This document shows, in pieces, positions 54,287 to 64,000 of a DNA stretch of 64,000 nt. Both the position numbers and the translations under genes were made by a program. Where the stretch lies: assembly GCF_018860915.1 (NCBI RefSeq), contig NZ_JAHKQD010000036.1:83943-147942 (forward strand), written 5' to 3'. The notes beneath the pieces were generated by a model, which was not told the DNA's origin, ran no database searches, and saw only the letters and a list, made by a program, of their open reading frames with translations. Numbering within the stretch: the stretch's first letter is position 1; each line of letters begins with the position of its first letter. This DNA is from Colwellia sp. C2M11 (GTDB lineage: Bacteria; Pseudomonadota; Gammaproteobacteria; Enterobacterales; Alteromonadaceae).

Positions 54287-55195
54287 TTAGTAACGACTAC
54301 ATCTAAGCGTAACAGTACACATAGTACTATCTACATTACACGATGTAGCTTGGTAGCAAGACATTCCATTATCTCTTTCATAGACAGTTTCTAAAAAATT
54401 TCGTAAATTCTTATTAAATGCAGCACCGTTATTATGATGTAAATCAAAATTTGCCATGCTATTGCTTGTTGTTGCTGAACCGGCTATTTGGTTGCAAGTT
54501 GTTCCCGAGACTGCGCAAACCAGAGTGGTTCCACTAACGGTATTGATAATCTGAAATTGTAATGGCTGAGCCGTGGCGGTTTCCATATCTTGCTTAACTT
54601 GCTGGCCATTATCGCTATAACCCAATATATTGGCTATTATGTTTGTAATACCCTCAATTCGATTGATCCCTTTATCAATAATGTCTCCATCTTTATGCTT
54701 ACCGCCTTTATTTAGAATGAACTGATTGTCAGTGCCGGTATTAACATCTTCAATTAAAACGTTATCGTTTAATGGCTCCACAGCCAATATTTGATTACAT
54801 CCGGTATTATCACAACAACGTTCTTCTGTAGGATCACATTGATAAATAATTTTTTCATAAAATTTGTTTTCAATGTAAGCATTACGGAATGCCCAGAGAA
54901 TATCATTGGCTTGTTCATCTAATGAAAGACAATTATTTGTGCAGTTTGACACAAAATCATAATCTGCATGCACTAAAGTCCCTGTTAATTTTTCACGCAC
55001 TCGTTTTACATGAACCTTATGCTCTTTGTTACTAGCATCCTTAAAATACATAGCCAAAACATCATAAGCGTAACTTTGCTGACAAATTCGATTATTACTT
55101 TGCAAGCTATCTAAACAATTATTGGCTTGTGCAAAATGAGGTGTAAATAAAAAAGAGATACTGATAATAAAAAGTAGTTTTTTCAACATATTCAT
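54287..55195 (-). CDS. Cysteine-rich exported protein of unknown function
   Basis: I do not recognise the family. It has 302 residues with a clear signal peptide (MLKKLLFIISISFLFTPHFAQA). The mature protein has 14 cysteines in clusters: CLDSLQSNNRIC, CTNNC, CDPTEERCCDNTGC, CAVSGTTC, and four in the last 25 residues (CYQATSCNVDSTMC onward). An even number in an exported protein suggests up to seven disulfides. No membrane span or lipobox is present. It is the only intact gene between the two copies of the fre repeat and lacks relatives nearby. Possibilities include a secreted effector or a surface adhesin, but nothing in the sequence decides. Confidence 0.8.
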   Translation of the reverse strand: MNMLKKLLFIISISFLFTPHFAQANNCLDSLQSNNRICQQSYAYDVLAMYFKDASNKEHKVHVKRVREKLTGTLVHADYDFVSNCTNNCLSLDEQANDILWAFRNAYIENKFYEKIIYQCDPTEERCCDNTGCNQILAVEPLNDNVLIEDVNTGTDNQFILNKGGKHKDGDIIDKGINRIEGITNIIANILGYSDNGQQVKQDMETATAQPLQFQIINTVSGTTLVCAVSGTTCNQIAGSATTSNSMANFDLHHNNGAAFNKNLRNFLETVYERDNGMSCYQATSCNVDSTMCTVTLRCSRY

Positions 55196-55441
55196 TCCTT
55201 AAAATGTCGCTATTTTTAGTTTAACTTTGAATTTAGATACCCCATTTTAAATAGAGCATCAAAGAACCTTACTACAAAGGCGACACAAAGACAATCCAAC
55301 AAAAAAAGTGAAATTCAATGTAAATCAATAGTAGACCATTACATCTGGTTGACTAGGGCGATTATTAGTCTTCAGAACGCTTTATTAATAAAACAACATA
55401 AAGCAAAGGTTAAAGTAACATAGCTATTGAATGATTGTGTA

Positions 55442-55768
55442 AAATTGAAAATTTAGAACATATGATGAAGTATTTTGGGTAGTTTTAGGAAGGAATAAAT
55501 TGAATCAAATTGTTGATACGCAGTACATCTTAGTACTGCGCTTACAGCTAACAGGTAGTTGCGTTATTTAAATAAAAGCAAATGCATCAGCATGCATATG
55601 CGCTAATAAAGCACCACGTTTAACAAAATCATCACGAATAATACCAACCATTTCAAAGCGCCCTGCCAGGTAAATATCATAATCTTCTAAGTTAGCAATA
55701 TCGTCCATCGCTGCATTATGCACTAACCCCGTTTTACCTTGCCAGATTTCACTTTCACCAACATTTTC
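55442..55768. repeat. Direct repeat copy 2 (3' end of intact fre plus flank)
   Basis: The second copy of the 327-base repeat. It covers the last 201 bases of the intact fre gene and 126 bases beyond its stop. The stretch from the cysteine-rich gene to this repeat (55196-55441) is AT-rich with no gene or repeat that I can see. Confidence 0.95.
55519..55540 (-). terminator. Hairpin downstream of fre
   Basis: Perfect 8-base stem CGCAGTAC (55519-55526) and GTACTGCG (55533-55540) with loop ATCTTA, 28 bases past the fre stop. No T-run follows on the minus strand, so termination strength is uncertain. Confidence 0.5.
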
Positions 55769-56281
55769 AATAACAGGAATAAACTGCGCTTGTGGTAATT
55801 TAGCAATTATTGCCGCTGTTTCATCTAATTCGTATGCCGCTGCTAGTTCACGCAATCCCCAGTAAACAATAACCGGGCGTTGTGATTTTTCTTCCGCTAA
55901 ATATTCAAACATTGATTTAATATAAGAAAAGCCCGTACCACCTGCTAACAATAATAAAGGTCGCTCACTATCAAGACGTAATTCAGCATTACCTAGTGGA
56001 ATTTCGATACTTACTGGCTCATTAGCAGCTTGCGCAGCTTGAAGGCGTTCGATCACTTGCATTGGGTAGCTATCGGCAATAAATGCCCCTATTTGTAATT
56101 CTATCAATTCATTGTTAGGTGAGCTCGCAATAGAAAAAGGACGTTTATCCTCATGACTCATAACAAAATTTAAATACTGGCCCGCAATAAAATTCACTTT
56201 TTCGTTCGGTTTTAATAACACTTTAAATACATGTGGCGTTAACGATGTTAACGATACGATTTGACAATCAACAGTCTTCAT
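55568..56281 (-). CDS. fre: NAD(P)H-flavin reductase
   Basis: A 237-residue ferredoxin-reductase fold enzyme, near the 233 residues of E. coli Fre. The flavin-binding RPFSIASSP is near residue 47, the nucleotide-binding LLLLAGGTGFSYIKSM near residue 104, and the C-terminal YDIYLAGRFEMVGIIRDDF follows. It reduces free FMN and riboflavin, which in turn reduce ferric complexes. The gene sits directly after ubiD, as in enteric bacteria. Its 3' end is duplicated 3254 bases away. Confidence 0.95.
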   Translation of the reverse strand: MKTVDCQIVSLTSLTPHVFKVLLKPNEKVNFIAGQYLNFVMSHEDKRPFSIASSPNNELIELQIGAFIADSYPMQVIERLQAAQAANEPVSIEIPLGNAELRLDSERPLLLLAGGTGFSYIKSMFEYLAEEKSQRPVIVYWGLRELAAAYELDETAAIIAKLPQAQFIPVIENVGESEIWQGKTGLVHNAAMDDIANLEDYDIYLAGRFEMVGIIRDDFVKRGALLAHMHADAFAFI

Positions 56282-56295
56282 TTTAAACCTTCTTC

Positions 56296-57792
56296 CTAAT
56301 TAATATCTTCTGATAAAATATTGAGTTCTTCCCAGATTTCATCAACTTGCTGTTTAATATTTTCATCCATAACTATGGGTTCACCCCATTCTCTATTAGT
56401 TTCGCCTGGCCACTTATTGGTAGCATCTAAGCCCATTTTTGAGCCTAAGCCCGATACTGGCGAAGCAAAATCTAAATAATCAATAGGGGTATTTTCAATT
56501 AAGACAGTGTCTCGACTTGGATCCATGCGTGTAGTCATCGCCCAAATCACATCTTCCCAATTTCTAGCATCCACATCATCATCACATACAATAACAAATT
56601 TTGTGTACATAAACTGGCGTAAAAACGACCAAACACCCATCATTACACGCTTTGCATGTCCTGCATATTGCTTTTTGATTGTTACAACGGCTAAACGGTA
56701 TGAACAACCTTCAGGCGGTAAATAGAAGTCTTGAATCTCGGGGAACTGTTTTTGTAAAATAGGCACGAATACTTCATTTAACGCCACACCTAAAATGGCT
56801 GGTTCGTCAGGCGGTCTACCTGTGTAGGTACTATGATAAATAGGATCTTTACGCATAGTGATGTGTGTGACGGTAAAAACAGGAAAATCATCTACTTCAT
56901 TATAGTAACCGGTGTGATCGCCATAAGGCCCTTCAGGTGCCGTTTCATCAGGATCTAAGTACCCCTCTAAAATAATTTCTGCTGTTGCTGGTACCTCTAA
57001 GTCATTACTAATCGACTTAGTTACTTCAGTTTTAGCGCCACGCAACAAACCTGCAAAAGCATATTCAGATAGCGTATCTGGTACTGGTGTAACTGCGCCT
57101 AAAATAGTGGCAGGATCAGCACCTAAAGCAACAGAAACAGGATATTTCTCGCCAGGATTAGTTTTTTTAAACTCTTGAAAATCTAACGCACCACCACGAT
57201 GAGATAACCAGCGCATAATCACTTTGTTTTTAGATAAAACTTGTTGCCGGTAAATACCTAAATTTTGTCGTTCTTTATGCGGCCCTTTAGTGACGGTTAA
57301 TCCCCATGTTATTAATGGTGCAACATCACCTGGCCAACAGCTTTGAATAGGTAATTTGGATAAATCAACCTCATCACCGGTTAAAACCACTTGCTGGCAT
57401 AGTGCTTTTTTTATGAGCTTGGTTGGCATATTAAGCACCTGTTTATATACAGGTATTTTTCCTAAAGCATCACGAAAACCAGTTGGCGGCTCAGGCTCTT
57501 TAAGCATGGCTAGCAGTTTACCAACATCACGCAAGGCGTTTACATCGGTTTGCCCCATAGCTAATGCTACACGCTCTGGGGTGCCAAATAAATTAGTTAA
57601 TACTGGTACATTGAAAGACTGGCCATGCTCATCAATGGCGTTTTCAAATAATAGTGCGGGCCCTTTAGCACGTAAAGTACGGTCGCTAATTTCAGTCATT
57701 GTTAAATGAGTAGAAACAGGCTGAGTAATACGTTTAAGTTGACCAATTTTTTCTAATTGAGCAATAAAATCTCGTAAGTCACTATATTTCAT
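56296..57792 (-). CDS. ubiD: 3-octaprenyl-4-hydroxybenzoate decarboxylase UbiD
   Basis: 498 residues from [22 protein letters not shown] at 57792, matching E. coli UbiD (497); an in-frame ATG at 57816 adds 8 residues of no known family. The prenylated-FMN and metal site region has [38 protein letters not shown] with the catalytic glutamate region, and [16 protein letters not shown]. It decarboxylates the polyprenyl-hydroxybenzoate intermediate of ubiquinone synthesis and needs prenyl-FMN from UbiX. It lies 14 bases upstream of fre and is likely co-transcribed with it. Confidence 0.96.
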   Translation of the reverse strand: MKYSDLRDFIAQLEKIGQLKRITQPVSTHLTMTEISDRTLRAKGPALLFENAIDEHGQSFNVPVLTNLFGTPERVALAMGQTDVNALRDVGKLLAMLKEPEPPTGFRDALGKIPVYKQVLNMPTKLIKKALCQQVVLTGDEVDLSKLPIQSCWPGDVAPLITWGLTVTKGPHKERQNLGIYRQQVLSKNKVIMRWLSHRGGALDFQEFKKTNPGEKYPVSVALGADPATILGAVTPVPDTLSEYAFAGLLRGAKTEVTKSISNDLEVPATAEIILEGYLDPDETAPEGPYGDHTGYYNEVDDFPVFTVTHITMRKDPIYHSTYTGRPPDEPAILGVALNEVFVPILQKQFPEIQDFYLPPEGCSYRLAVVTIKKQYAGHAKRVMMGVWSFLRQFMYTKFVIVCDDDVDARNWEDVIWAMTTRMDPSRDTVLIENTPIDYLDFASPVSGLGSKMGLDATNKWPGETNREWGEPIVMDENIKQQVDEIWEELNILSEDIN

Positions 57793-57869
57793 AATTATAT
57801 AATCGGAAATTTTCAATGGTATTAATAGAATTGAATTAATTATACCTTGCTACAAAGGTAAGGCATAAT

Positions 57870-58589
57870 TTATCGAAGTAACGGATCACTCATAGCTTGA
57901 CTTTTAATTTTGTCAAATGCAACTTGAATACGCTTTATTATTTCAATATCCGTTTTTTTACTTGCTGCTAAATATAATGTTACTTCAAGATCTTTTAATG
58001 GGAAGATGGGCTTAATTTGACTGCAATCTAAATTTTGTTTTTGGCAAGCTTCATAGAAATATAAATCGCTACCTGTTACTAAATCAACGCGATTGGCCAA
58101 TAACATTCTTACAGATTGTTCACTGTTATTGATAAGATGAATATTGGTTAGATTTTTATTAGCTAAATAATGGTGAAATGCTGAATTTCGCCCTACCGCC
58201 AAACTAAAATTATTAATGGTTTCAAAGGAGTCCGTTGCTGTTAATTTTATGCCCTCAAACCCATACAAAGCATAATTCACTTTTTGTATTGGACCTAACC
58301 ATGAAAATAAATCTTCACGCTCTTTCGTTCTTGCTAATGAATAAATAAGTACATTGGGCTGTAAAAGAGCTGTATTATAAACTCTTGCCCATGGCTGTAT
58401 TATTATTTCATAATTAATATTTGCTTCTTTTAATACTTTTTCAATTAACGCAGTAGCAGGCCCAACAATTTTACCATCTTCTTCATATTGTAAGGGATAA
58501 GCATCTTCCGTATATACTTCAAGAATGGCTTCTTGTGCCGATAACGAAAAAATACAAAAATATAAAACTAATGAAAAATACAACTTCAT
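57870..58589 (-). CDS. Periplasmic solute-binding protein, family 3
   Basis: A 239-residue exported protein. A signal peptide ends near FSLSAQEA, then comes a family 3 binding fold: VYTEDAYPLQYEEDGKIVGPATALIEKVLKEANI, the hinge strand YSLARTKEREDLFSWLGP, and LLANRVDLVTGSDLYFYE. Such proteins bind amino acids or similar small solutes. No ABC permease or ATPase gene is nearby, so it may be an orphan receptor or work with a distant transporter. A terminator for rho lies just upstream, so it has its own promoter. Confidence 0.85.
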   Translation of the reverse strand: MKLYFSLVLYFCIFSLSAQEAILEVYTEDAYPLQYEEDGKIVGPATALIEKVLKEANINYEIIIQPWARVYNTALLQPNVLIYSLARTKEREDLFSWLGPIQKVNYALYGFEGIKLTATDSFETINNFSLAVGRNSAFHHYLANKNLTNIHLINNSEQSVRMLLANRVDLVTGSDLYFYEACQKQNLDCSQIKPIFPLKDLEVTLYLAASKKTDIEIIKRIQVAFDKIKSQAMSDPLLR

Positions 58590-58621
58590 AGTATCTATCC
58601 CAAAGCATTAATAATGCTAAA

Positions 58622-58654
58622 CATAATAAAAAACCAGTCATGATGACTGGTTTT
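58622..58654 (-). terminator. Rho-independent terminator after rho
   Basis: On the minus strand AAAACCAGTCA and TGACTGGTTTT (58630-58640 and 58644-58654) form an 11-base stem with a 3-base loop, followed by TTTTTTATTATG. It lies 21 bases past the rho stop, the form of a good intrinsic terminator. Confidence 0.85.
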
Positions 58655-58675
58655 ATAATATGGCTTGTACCGTGT

Positions 58676-59935
58676 TTATTTACGTTTCATAGAATCAAAG
58701 AATTCGTTATTGGTTTTACTCATCGCCAACTTATCGATGAGGAATTCAATAGCGCCAACTTCATCCATTTCATGCACTATTTTACGTAAAATCCACATTT
58801 TTTGTAGCTCGTCAGGTTTAGTTATTAACTCTTCACGACGTGTACCACTACGATTAATATGAATAGCAGGGAAAACACGTTTCTCTGACACTTTACGCGA
58901 TAAATGTAATTCCATATTACCCGTGCCTTTGAATTCTTCATAGATAACTTCATCCATTTTAGAACCCGTATCAACAAGCGCTGTAGCGATAATAGTCAAA
59001 CTACCACCTTCTTCAATATTACGTGCTGCACCAAAGAAGCGTTTTGGACGATGTAATGCGTTAGCATCAACACCACCGGTTAGTATTTTACCTGACGATG
59101 GGATTACCGTGTTATAAGCACGTGCTAAACGGGTAATTGAATCAAGTAAAATAACAACGTCTTTTTTATGCTCAACCAAGCGCTTTGCTTTTTCAATAAC
59201 CATTTCGGCTACTTGTACATGGCGACTTGCTGGCTCATCAAACGTTGAAGCAATAACTTCGCCTTTTACTAGACGTTGCATCTCAGTTACTTCTTCTGGA
59301 CGTTCATCAATTAATAGAACCATTAACTCAGCATCAGGATGATTATGCGCAATACTTTGGGCAATATTCTGTAATAGTAATGTTTTACCGGCCTTTGGTG
59401 GCGCAACAATTAAGCCACGTTGACCTTTACCAATTGGCGAGGCTAAATCTAATATACGAGCCGTTATATCTTCCGTTGAACCATTACCACGTTCCATGGT
59501 AAATCGTTCATTTGGATGAATAGGAGTTAAATTTTCAAATAAAATTTTATTACGAGAGTTTTCTGGGCGGTCAAAGTTTACTTCAGTAACCTTTAATAAG
59601 GCAAAATAACGTTCGCCTTTTTTAGGTGAGCGAATCTTTCCTTGAATAGTATCACCCGTACGCATACTAAATCGACGGATTTGACTAGGTGATACATAAA
59701 TATCATCTGGTCCAGCTAAATAAGAAGAGTCTGCGGAGCGTAAAAAACCAAAGCCATCTTGTAGGATCTCTAAAACACCACCACCGAAAATATCGTTGTC
59801 GTTTTCAGCATGTTTTTTTAATATAGCAAAAATTATATCTTGCTTGCGTGTTCTAGCCAGGTTTTCCAGCTTCATCGTTTCAGCTAGTTCAACCAAGTCA
59901 TTAATGGATTTTTCTTTTAATTCGGTAAGGTTCAT
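58676..59935 (-). CDS. rho: Transcription termination factor Rho
   Basis: A 419-residue hexameric RNA helicase, identical in length to E. coli Rho. It begins [19 protein letters not shown]. The RNA-binding cold-shock fold has [29 protein letters not shown], Walker A is APPKAGKT near residue 178, and Walker B is [16 protein letters not shown]. The Q-loop and R-loop are present ([28 protein letters not shown]). The 268-base upstream gap (59936-60203) may hold a leader, but I see no clear element in it. Confidence 0.98.
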   Translation of the reverse strand: MNLTELKEKSINDLVELAETMKLENLARTRKQDIIFAILKKHAENDNDIFGGGVLEILQDGFGFLRSADSSYLAGPDDIYVSPSQIRRFSMRTGDTIQGKIRSPKKGERYFALLKVTEVNFDRPENSRNKILFENLTPIHPNERFTMERGNGSTEDITARILDLASPIGKGQRGLIVAPPKAGKTLLLQNIAQSIAHNHPDAELMVLLIDERPEEVTEMQRLVKGEVIASTFDEPASRHVQVAEMVIEKAKRLVEHKKDVVILLDSITRLARAYNTVIPSSGKILTGGVDANALHRPKRFFGAARNIEEGGSLTIIATALVDTGSKMDEVIYEEFKGTGNMELHLSRKVSEKRVFPAIHINRSGTRREELITKPDELQKMWILRKIVHEMDEVGAIEFLIDKLAMSKTNNEFFDSMKRK

Positions 59936-60203
59936 AGGGGGTTTCTTAAATTATTTTAAGTGTTTATGTCTGGGGCGATTGCCGACAACAGTATATGTTC
60001 AATGTATTTTTATAATCTTCTTATCTAATAATAGCACTTATAATGTAGCAAATTTAGATAATAGAATTGGGATAGTGGGGCGTTAATCTTTACTCAGAAT
60101 CTAAATTTAGCATTAAAAACCATCTAGGTAAAGGCACTAGTTAAAATGTAAGCAAAATATAACGACATAACTATATTTTTCTGCATAAAAAGACGATTTA
60201 ACA

Positions 60204-61256
60204 TTACTCATTATCATTCTTTTGCTGCTTCATTTCTCTTAAACGCTCACGGTATTTATTTCTAGCAAATTCTTGCATATCAGTTACCGTATCACTTTCA
60301 TCAATAATTTCTCGTCCAAGCAAGGTCTCAATTGCATCCTCCAAAGTTACCACCCCAGAAGTTTGTCCATATATATCTTCAACCAAGTATAAATGTATAT
60401 GATTTTTAATAAACATATCCAATAACTGCTGAACAGGTAACTTCTCAGACACCGAACTTAATGGCAGCACAAAATCAATAAGCGACCTGTCACCATAGCC
60501 ATTGCGCTCTGCTTGATATAAATCCCCTTTCATCACTTTGCCTTTTATATCATCAATGGTTGTTCCGTAAATAGGAATACGGGTAAATTGAGGGGTTAAT
60601 TCATGATTTAGCGCCTCAGTTACCGTCACATCTTGATGTAACATATGTACTACTGTACGCGGCGTTGATATCTGCCCGGTACGTAATTCACGTAATGATA
60701 AAATATTAGATAAATATTCATTTTCCTGGGCAAACAAACTACCATCTTTATGGCCTAACGAGGCAAGCGCAATAATTTCTTCGCGGGTAATTTCATTTTC
60801 TTTATTTTGTTTGAATAAGCGCGTTAAACGCGTTGCAACCCACACCAATGGATAAACAATTCTAACTAACCAAACAATCATATATGCCGAAGGAATTGAT
60901 AAGCTACGCCAAAAGGTAGCCCCTAAGGTTTTTGGTATAATTTCTGACAAATATAAAATGGCCAATGTCAGTAATAGCGCAATTAAGGTTTCCCAGCGCT
61001 CACCAAAAATACTAATAGCTTGGGCTCCAACACCTGCAGCTCCCATGGTATGGGCGAAAGTATTTAAAATTAATATACTAGAAAGTGACTCATCTAAATT
61101 ACTTTTAGCACGCGCTAATACTGCACCGGCTTCTGGCTTTTCAGTTTGGGTTTGCTCCACAAAACTAGGAGTCACAGACAGTAAAACTGCCTCGAGTACA
61201 GAACAGAAAAATGACACACCAATAGCAATGGCGAGATAGATGAAAAGCAGGGTCAA
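60204..61256 (-). CDS. CNNM (DUF21) membrane protein with CBS domains
   Basis: A 350-residue protein. The CNNM transmembrane domain (about 1-165) has four spans, with SFFCSVLEAVLLSVTPSF, NTFAHTMGAAGVGAQA and YLSEIIPKTLGATFW, the family's conserved SEIIPK region. Two CBS modules follow at about 195-320 (HELTPQFTRIPIYGTTIDDIKG and LVEDIYGQTSGVVTLEDAIETLLG). The CorC-HlyC C-terminal domain is absent. Relatives transport or regulate Mg2+ and Co2+; the ion here is unknown. It is probably a single-gene unit. Confidence 0.9.
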   Translation of the reverse strand: MTLLFIYLAIAIGVSFFCSVLEAVLLSVTPSFVEQTQTEKPEAGAVLARAKSNLDESLSSILILNTFAHTMGAAGVGAQAISIFGERWETLIALLLTLAILYLSEIIPKTLGATFWRSLSIPSAYMIVWLVRIVYPLVWVATRLTRLFKQNKENEITREEIIALASLGHKDGSLFAQENEYLSNILSLRELRTGQISTPRTVVHMLHQDVTVTEALNHELTPQFTRIPIYGTTIDDIKGKVMKGDLYQAERNGYGDRSLIDFVLPLSSVSEKLPVQQLLDMFIKNHIHLYLVEDIYGQTSGVVTLEDAIETLLGREIIDESDTVTDMQEFARNKYRERLREMKQQKNDNE

Positions 61257-61404
61257 ATGTTATTTATTCCTAATGATTCCATTATAAAATAGCATAGCAC
61301 AACCAAACAAATAATTAAGAAGCCTTAATAGAGTCTTAATATTGTTAATAAGGCCAATTTAATTTCAGCACCCTATTCAACTGAATTAGCTCGCTACACT
61401 AGGC

Positions 61405-61434
61405 AAAAAAATACCGCTTACATACGAGCGGCAT
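61405..61434 (-). terminator. Rho-independent terminator after trxA
   Basis: On the minus strand ATGCCGCT and AGCGGTAT (61427-61434 and 61411-61418) pair with one G-U wobble and an 8-base loop, followed by a run of seven T (61411-61405). It lies 33 bases past the trxA stop. Confidence 0.8.
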
Positions 61435-61466
61435 TAGATAAATTTAAACGATACTAACTTAGAAAC

Positions 61467-61793
61467 TTAAAGATTTTTATCTAAAAATTCTTTTAATTGA
61501 GTTTTTGATAGGGCACCTACTTTAGTATCCGCAATTTCACCATCTTTAAATAATAATAGCGTTGGAATACCTCTTACACCATACTTTGGTGGTGTTCCAG
61601 AGTTTTGGTCTATGTTTAGTTTACCTATCGTGACCTTGCCGTCATATTCATTAGCAATATCATCAAGCACTGGGGCTATCATCTTACAAGGGCCACACCA
61701 TTCAGCCCAGAAATCAACCAATACTAAACCAGGTGCTTTTAAAACATCGGCTTCGAAACTATCATCAGTTAGCTGAATAATTTTCTCGTTCAT
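61467..61793 (-). CDS. trxA: Thioredoxin 1
   Basis: A 108-residue thioredoxin, the length of E. coli TrxA (109). It has the active site [13 protein letters not shown] (residues 29-41), the cis-proline loop [10 protein letters not shown] near residue 74 and the C-terminal [16 protein letters not shown]. It is a general dithiol reductant for cytoplasmic proteins. It is divergent from rhlB over 171 bases, as in enteric bacteria. Confidence 0.98.
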   Translation of the reverse strand: MNEKIIQLTDDSFEADVLKAPGLVLVDFWAEWCGPCKMIAPVLDDIANEYDGKVTIGKLNIDQNSGTPPKYGVRGIPTLLLFKDGEIADTKVGALSKTQLKEFLDKNL

Positions 61794-61964
61794 CTTGTTC
61801 TCCGTTAGTTATGGCGCTTACGCCAATCTATTAATTACAATATTAAATGTGTCTATAAAACCTTTATGGGGCTTTATTGTTTAAATATCAAGTTCGTTTT
61901 CTTTAATCTTCACTTATCAGCGCTAAAATTAGTCATTAACTAAGTTAGGTGTTAAGCTAGCGCC

Positions 61965-63233
61965 ATGAAAAAAACACACTTAACAGAAACAAAATTCGCT
62001 GACTTAAATCTTGCTCCGCAAGTCGTCACTGGATTAGAAGCTATGGGCTTCGAATATTGTACGTCTATTCAGGCGAAATCTTTACCCGTGCTACTTCAAA
62101 GTACTGATATTGCTGGTCAAGCGCAAACAGGAGAAGGTAAAACTATCGCCTTCTTAGCTGCAACTTTCCATCATTTATTACAAAAAGAAGCACCAACACA
62201 TAATCAGCCTAGAGCATTGATTATGGCACCAACACGTGAATTAGCAATTCAAATTCACCGTGACGCCATTGAACTCTCTAAAAGTACAGGGTTACGCCTT
62301 GGTATTGTATATGGTGGTGAAGGTTATGAAAGTCAACGTTTGGCACTAGAACAAGGTGTCGATATTTTAATTGGTACCTGTGGCCGATTAATTGATTACA
62401 TGAAGCAAGGCGTATACAACTTAACAAATATTGAAGTAATCGTTTTAGATGAAGCCGACAGAATGTTCGATTTAGGCTTTATTAAAGATATTCGCTATAT
62501 GTTCAATAAAATGCCTCCCGCTAAACAACGTCTAAGCATGTTATTTTCGGCGACGTTATCATTTAGAGTCAAAGAGCTTGCTTTTGATCACATGAATGAC
62601 CCAACAAGTGTTGAGGTTGAACCTGAACAAAAAACTAACGTGCGCATTAGTGAAGAGTTATTTTACCCTTCAAATGAAGATAAAATGTCTCTTTTACAAA
62701 CGCTGATTGAAGAAGATTGGCCTGAAAAAGCGATTATTTTTGCGAACACTAAACACGTTTGTGAAAAAGTTTATGATCACTTGGTTGCCGATGGTCTTCG
62801 CGTTGGTTTATTAACAGGTGATGTTCCACAGAAAAAACGCCTAAAAATATTAGAGCAATTTAGTGAAGGTAGTGTAGATTTCTTAGTAGCAACTGATGTT
62901 GCCGCGCGAGGCTTACACATTCCAGAAGTAACACACGTATTTAATTTCGATTTACCTGATGATTGTGAAGATTATGTACATCGTATTGGCCGAACTGGTC
63001 GTGCTGGCGCAACTGGCCATGCTATCAGTTTAGCTTGTGAACAATATGTATTTAATTTACCTGATATTGAAAACTATATCGAACATGAACTTCCGGTAAC
63101 AAAATACGATTCAGATGCATTAATTGATGATTTACCTCAACCAAAACCTCGTCAACGTCGCCCTCGACCAAATTCAGGTCGCCCTGGTGGCAACAGGCAA
63201 GGTGGTAATAGTAATTATCGTGGCCGTCGTTAG
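61965..63233 (+). CDS. rhlB: ATP-dependent RNA helicase RhlB
   Basis: A 422-residue DEAD-box helicase. The Q motif is [13 protein letters not shown], Walker A is AQTGEGKT, the DEAD motif is [13 protein letters not shown], and SAT is in LFSATLS. Helicase motifs V and VI are [13 protein letters not shown] and [10 protein letters not shown]. The basic, glycine-rich tail ([16 protein letters not shown]) resembles the RhlB tail that binds RNA. It is the helicase of the RNA degradosome and precedes gppA by 17 bases, the conserved order. Confidence 0.96.
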   Translation: MKKTHLTETKFADLNLAPQVVTGLEAMGFEYCTSIQAKSLPVLLQSTDIAGQAQTGEGKTIAFLAATFHHLLQKEAPTHNQPRALIMAPTRELAIQIHRDAIELSKSTGLRLGIVYGGEGYESQRLALEQGVDILIGTCGRLIDYMKQGVYNLTNIEVIVLDEADRMFDLGFIKDIRYMFNKMPPAKQRLSMLFSATLSFRVKELAFDHMNDPTSVEVEPEQKTNVRISEELFYPSNEDKMSLLQTLIEEDWPEKAIIFANTKHVCEKVYDHLVADGLRVGLLTGDVPQKKRLKILEQFSEGSVDFLVATDVAARGLHIPEVTHVFNFDLPDDCEDYVHRIGRTGRAGATGHAISLACEQYVFNLPDIENYIEHELPVTKYDSDALIDDLPQPKPRQRRPRPNSGRPGGNRQGGNSNYRGRR

Positions 63234-63250
63234 TCAAATATAGTAAGAAC

Positions 63251-64000
63251 ATGGAAACTTCCAACACAATACCACAGTACGATGCCAGCCATTACGCTGT
63301 GGTTGACTTAGGCTCTAACAGCTTTCATTTATTAATTATCCGTATGCATAATAACCAACGGATAGAGGTAAACAAGGTTAAACGTAAAGTACGTTTAGCT
63401 GCTGGCCTTAATCAACAATTAGCGCTTAACCCAGAAACGATCGCTTCTGGTCTTGATTGCTTAAAATTATTCGCTAAACATCTCTCGACTATACCTGTAA
63501 GTAATATCAGCATTGTTGCTACCGCAACCTTGAGGATAGCGACTAATAAGGATAAATTTATAAGTCAAGCCAACAAAATTTTGCCTTTAAATATTAAGTT
63601 ATTAAGTGGTGTTCAAGAAGCAGAAACTATCTATAAAGGCGCAGCTTACTCTTGTACTAATGAGCTTGAGAAAAAACGATTAGTAATTGATATCGGCGGC
63701 GCCAGCACAGAATTAATTATAGGCAAAGACTTTAGCACAAGTAAGGTCGTTAGTTTAAATTTAGGTTGTGTTAGTTTTAGAGAGCAATTTTTTACCAATG
63801 GACAGTTAACTGAGCAAAATATTACTGCTGCCATTCATGCTGCCAGTGATATTATCACTCCCATCAGTACTGGGTTTATTCAACTAGGCTGGCAATCTGT
63901 TTCCGGTAATTCAGGCACGATACAGGCATTAGCTGAAATATTATCTTATCGTCAACAAGAAATAATCATCACCCCTACTTTCTTACAAGAGATCAAACAA
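63251..64000 (+). CDS. gppA: Exopolyphosphatase/pppGpp phosphohydrolase GppA (cut by window end)
   Basis: The first 250 residues are visible. The N-terminal ASKHA domain has YAVVDLGSNSFHLLIIR, KRKVRLAAGLN, VATATLRIATN and IDIGGASTELIIG. The GGAST form, rather than GGGST, is what E. coli GppA has and Ppx does not, and the position after rhlB is that of gppA. It converts pppGpp to ppGpp and can hydrolyse polyphosphate. The start ATG at 63251 follows rhlB by 17 bases, so the two are likely co-transcribed. Confidence 0.93.
   Translation, partial: METSNTIPQYDASHYAVVDLGSNSFHLLIIRMHNNQRIEVNKVKRKVRLAAGLNQQLALNPETIASGLDCLKLFAKHLSTIPVSNISIVATATLRIATNKDKFISQANKILPLNIKLLSGVQEAETIYKGAAYSCTNELEKKRLVIDIGGASTELIIGKDFSTSKVVSLNLGCVSFREQFFTNGQLTEQNITAAIHAASDIITPISTGFIQLGWQSVSGNSGTIQALAEILSYRQQEIIITPTFLQEIKQ

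Noticed and set aside
1..64000. CRISPR array, insertion sequence, prophage or integrase
   Set aside because: No regularly spaced repeats, transposase, phage or integrase motifs were seen. The fre direct repeat is the only sizeable repeat I found.

Overview
The window is AT-rich chromosomal DNA of a marine gammaproteobacterium. Order Alteromonadales, and within it a Colwelliaceae-like genome (Colwellia/Thalassotalea type), fits best. This rests on the conserved blocks rho/trxA/rhlB/gppA, ubiD/fre, lptM/dapF/DUF484/yigB/uvrD and cyaY/hemCDXY, on the base composition, and on the mix of exosortase, RND efflux and TonB-dependent iron genes. The genus is an inference.

Region 1 (1-21772) is an exosortase A (XrtA) exopolysaccharide locus. 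A leftward arm (1-11943) encodes a polyprenyl sugar transferase, a polysaccharide deacetylase, XrtA fused to an EpsI domain, glycosyltransferases, an asparagine-synthase-like amidotransferase, an O-antigen-ligase-like protein and a flippase. A divergent rightward arm (12265-18174) encodes the export lipoprotein, chain-length regulator, tyrosine autokinase, outer-membrane protein and ATPase. The two-component pair PrsK/PrsR closes the locus (18269-21772). No PEP-CTERM substrate protein is encoded here.

Region 2 (21776-31079) holds two RND efflux systems, each an adaptor plus a permease, either side of a tRNA-Arg(CCG). The first is directly upstream of prsK, 3 bases away. The second starts from an intergenic region rich in Fur-box-like sequence, which also faces a PepSY membrane protein (31080-32270).

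Region 3 (32993-47303) has an M28 peptidase lipoprotein, a response regulator with a degenerate GGDEF domain, and housekeeping genes: uvrD, yigB, DUF484, dapF, lptM, cyaY and hemCDXY. The familiar gene order is kept, but xerC and cyaA are absent from their usual places.

Region 4 (45771-51860) is a leftward iron-acquisition module: a TonB-dependent receptor with an upstream Fur-box candidate, a small PepSY protein, DUF2271 and DUF4198 proteins, and a membrane-anchored diflavin reductase. I infer transport across the outer membrane followed by reduction at the inner membrane.

Region 5 (52188-55768) is a scar. A 327-bp direct repeat of the 3' end of fre and its downstream flank bounds about 3.25 kb. 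Inside are a fre fragment fused head to head with a TonB-receptor gene that has lost its signal peptide and plug, and an intact gene for an unrecognised cysteine-rich secreted protein.

Region 6 (55568-64000) is housekeeping: fre, ubiD, a solute-binding protein, rho, a CNNM/CBS membrane protein, trxA, rhlB and the start of gppA.
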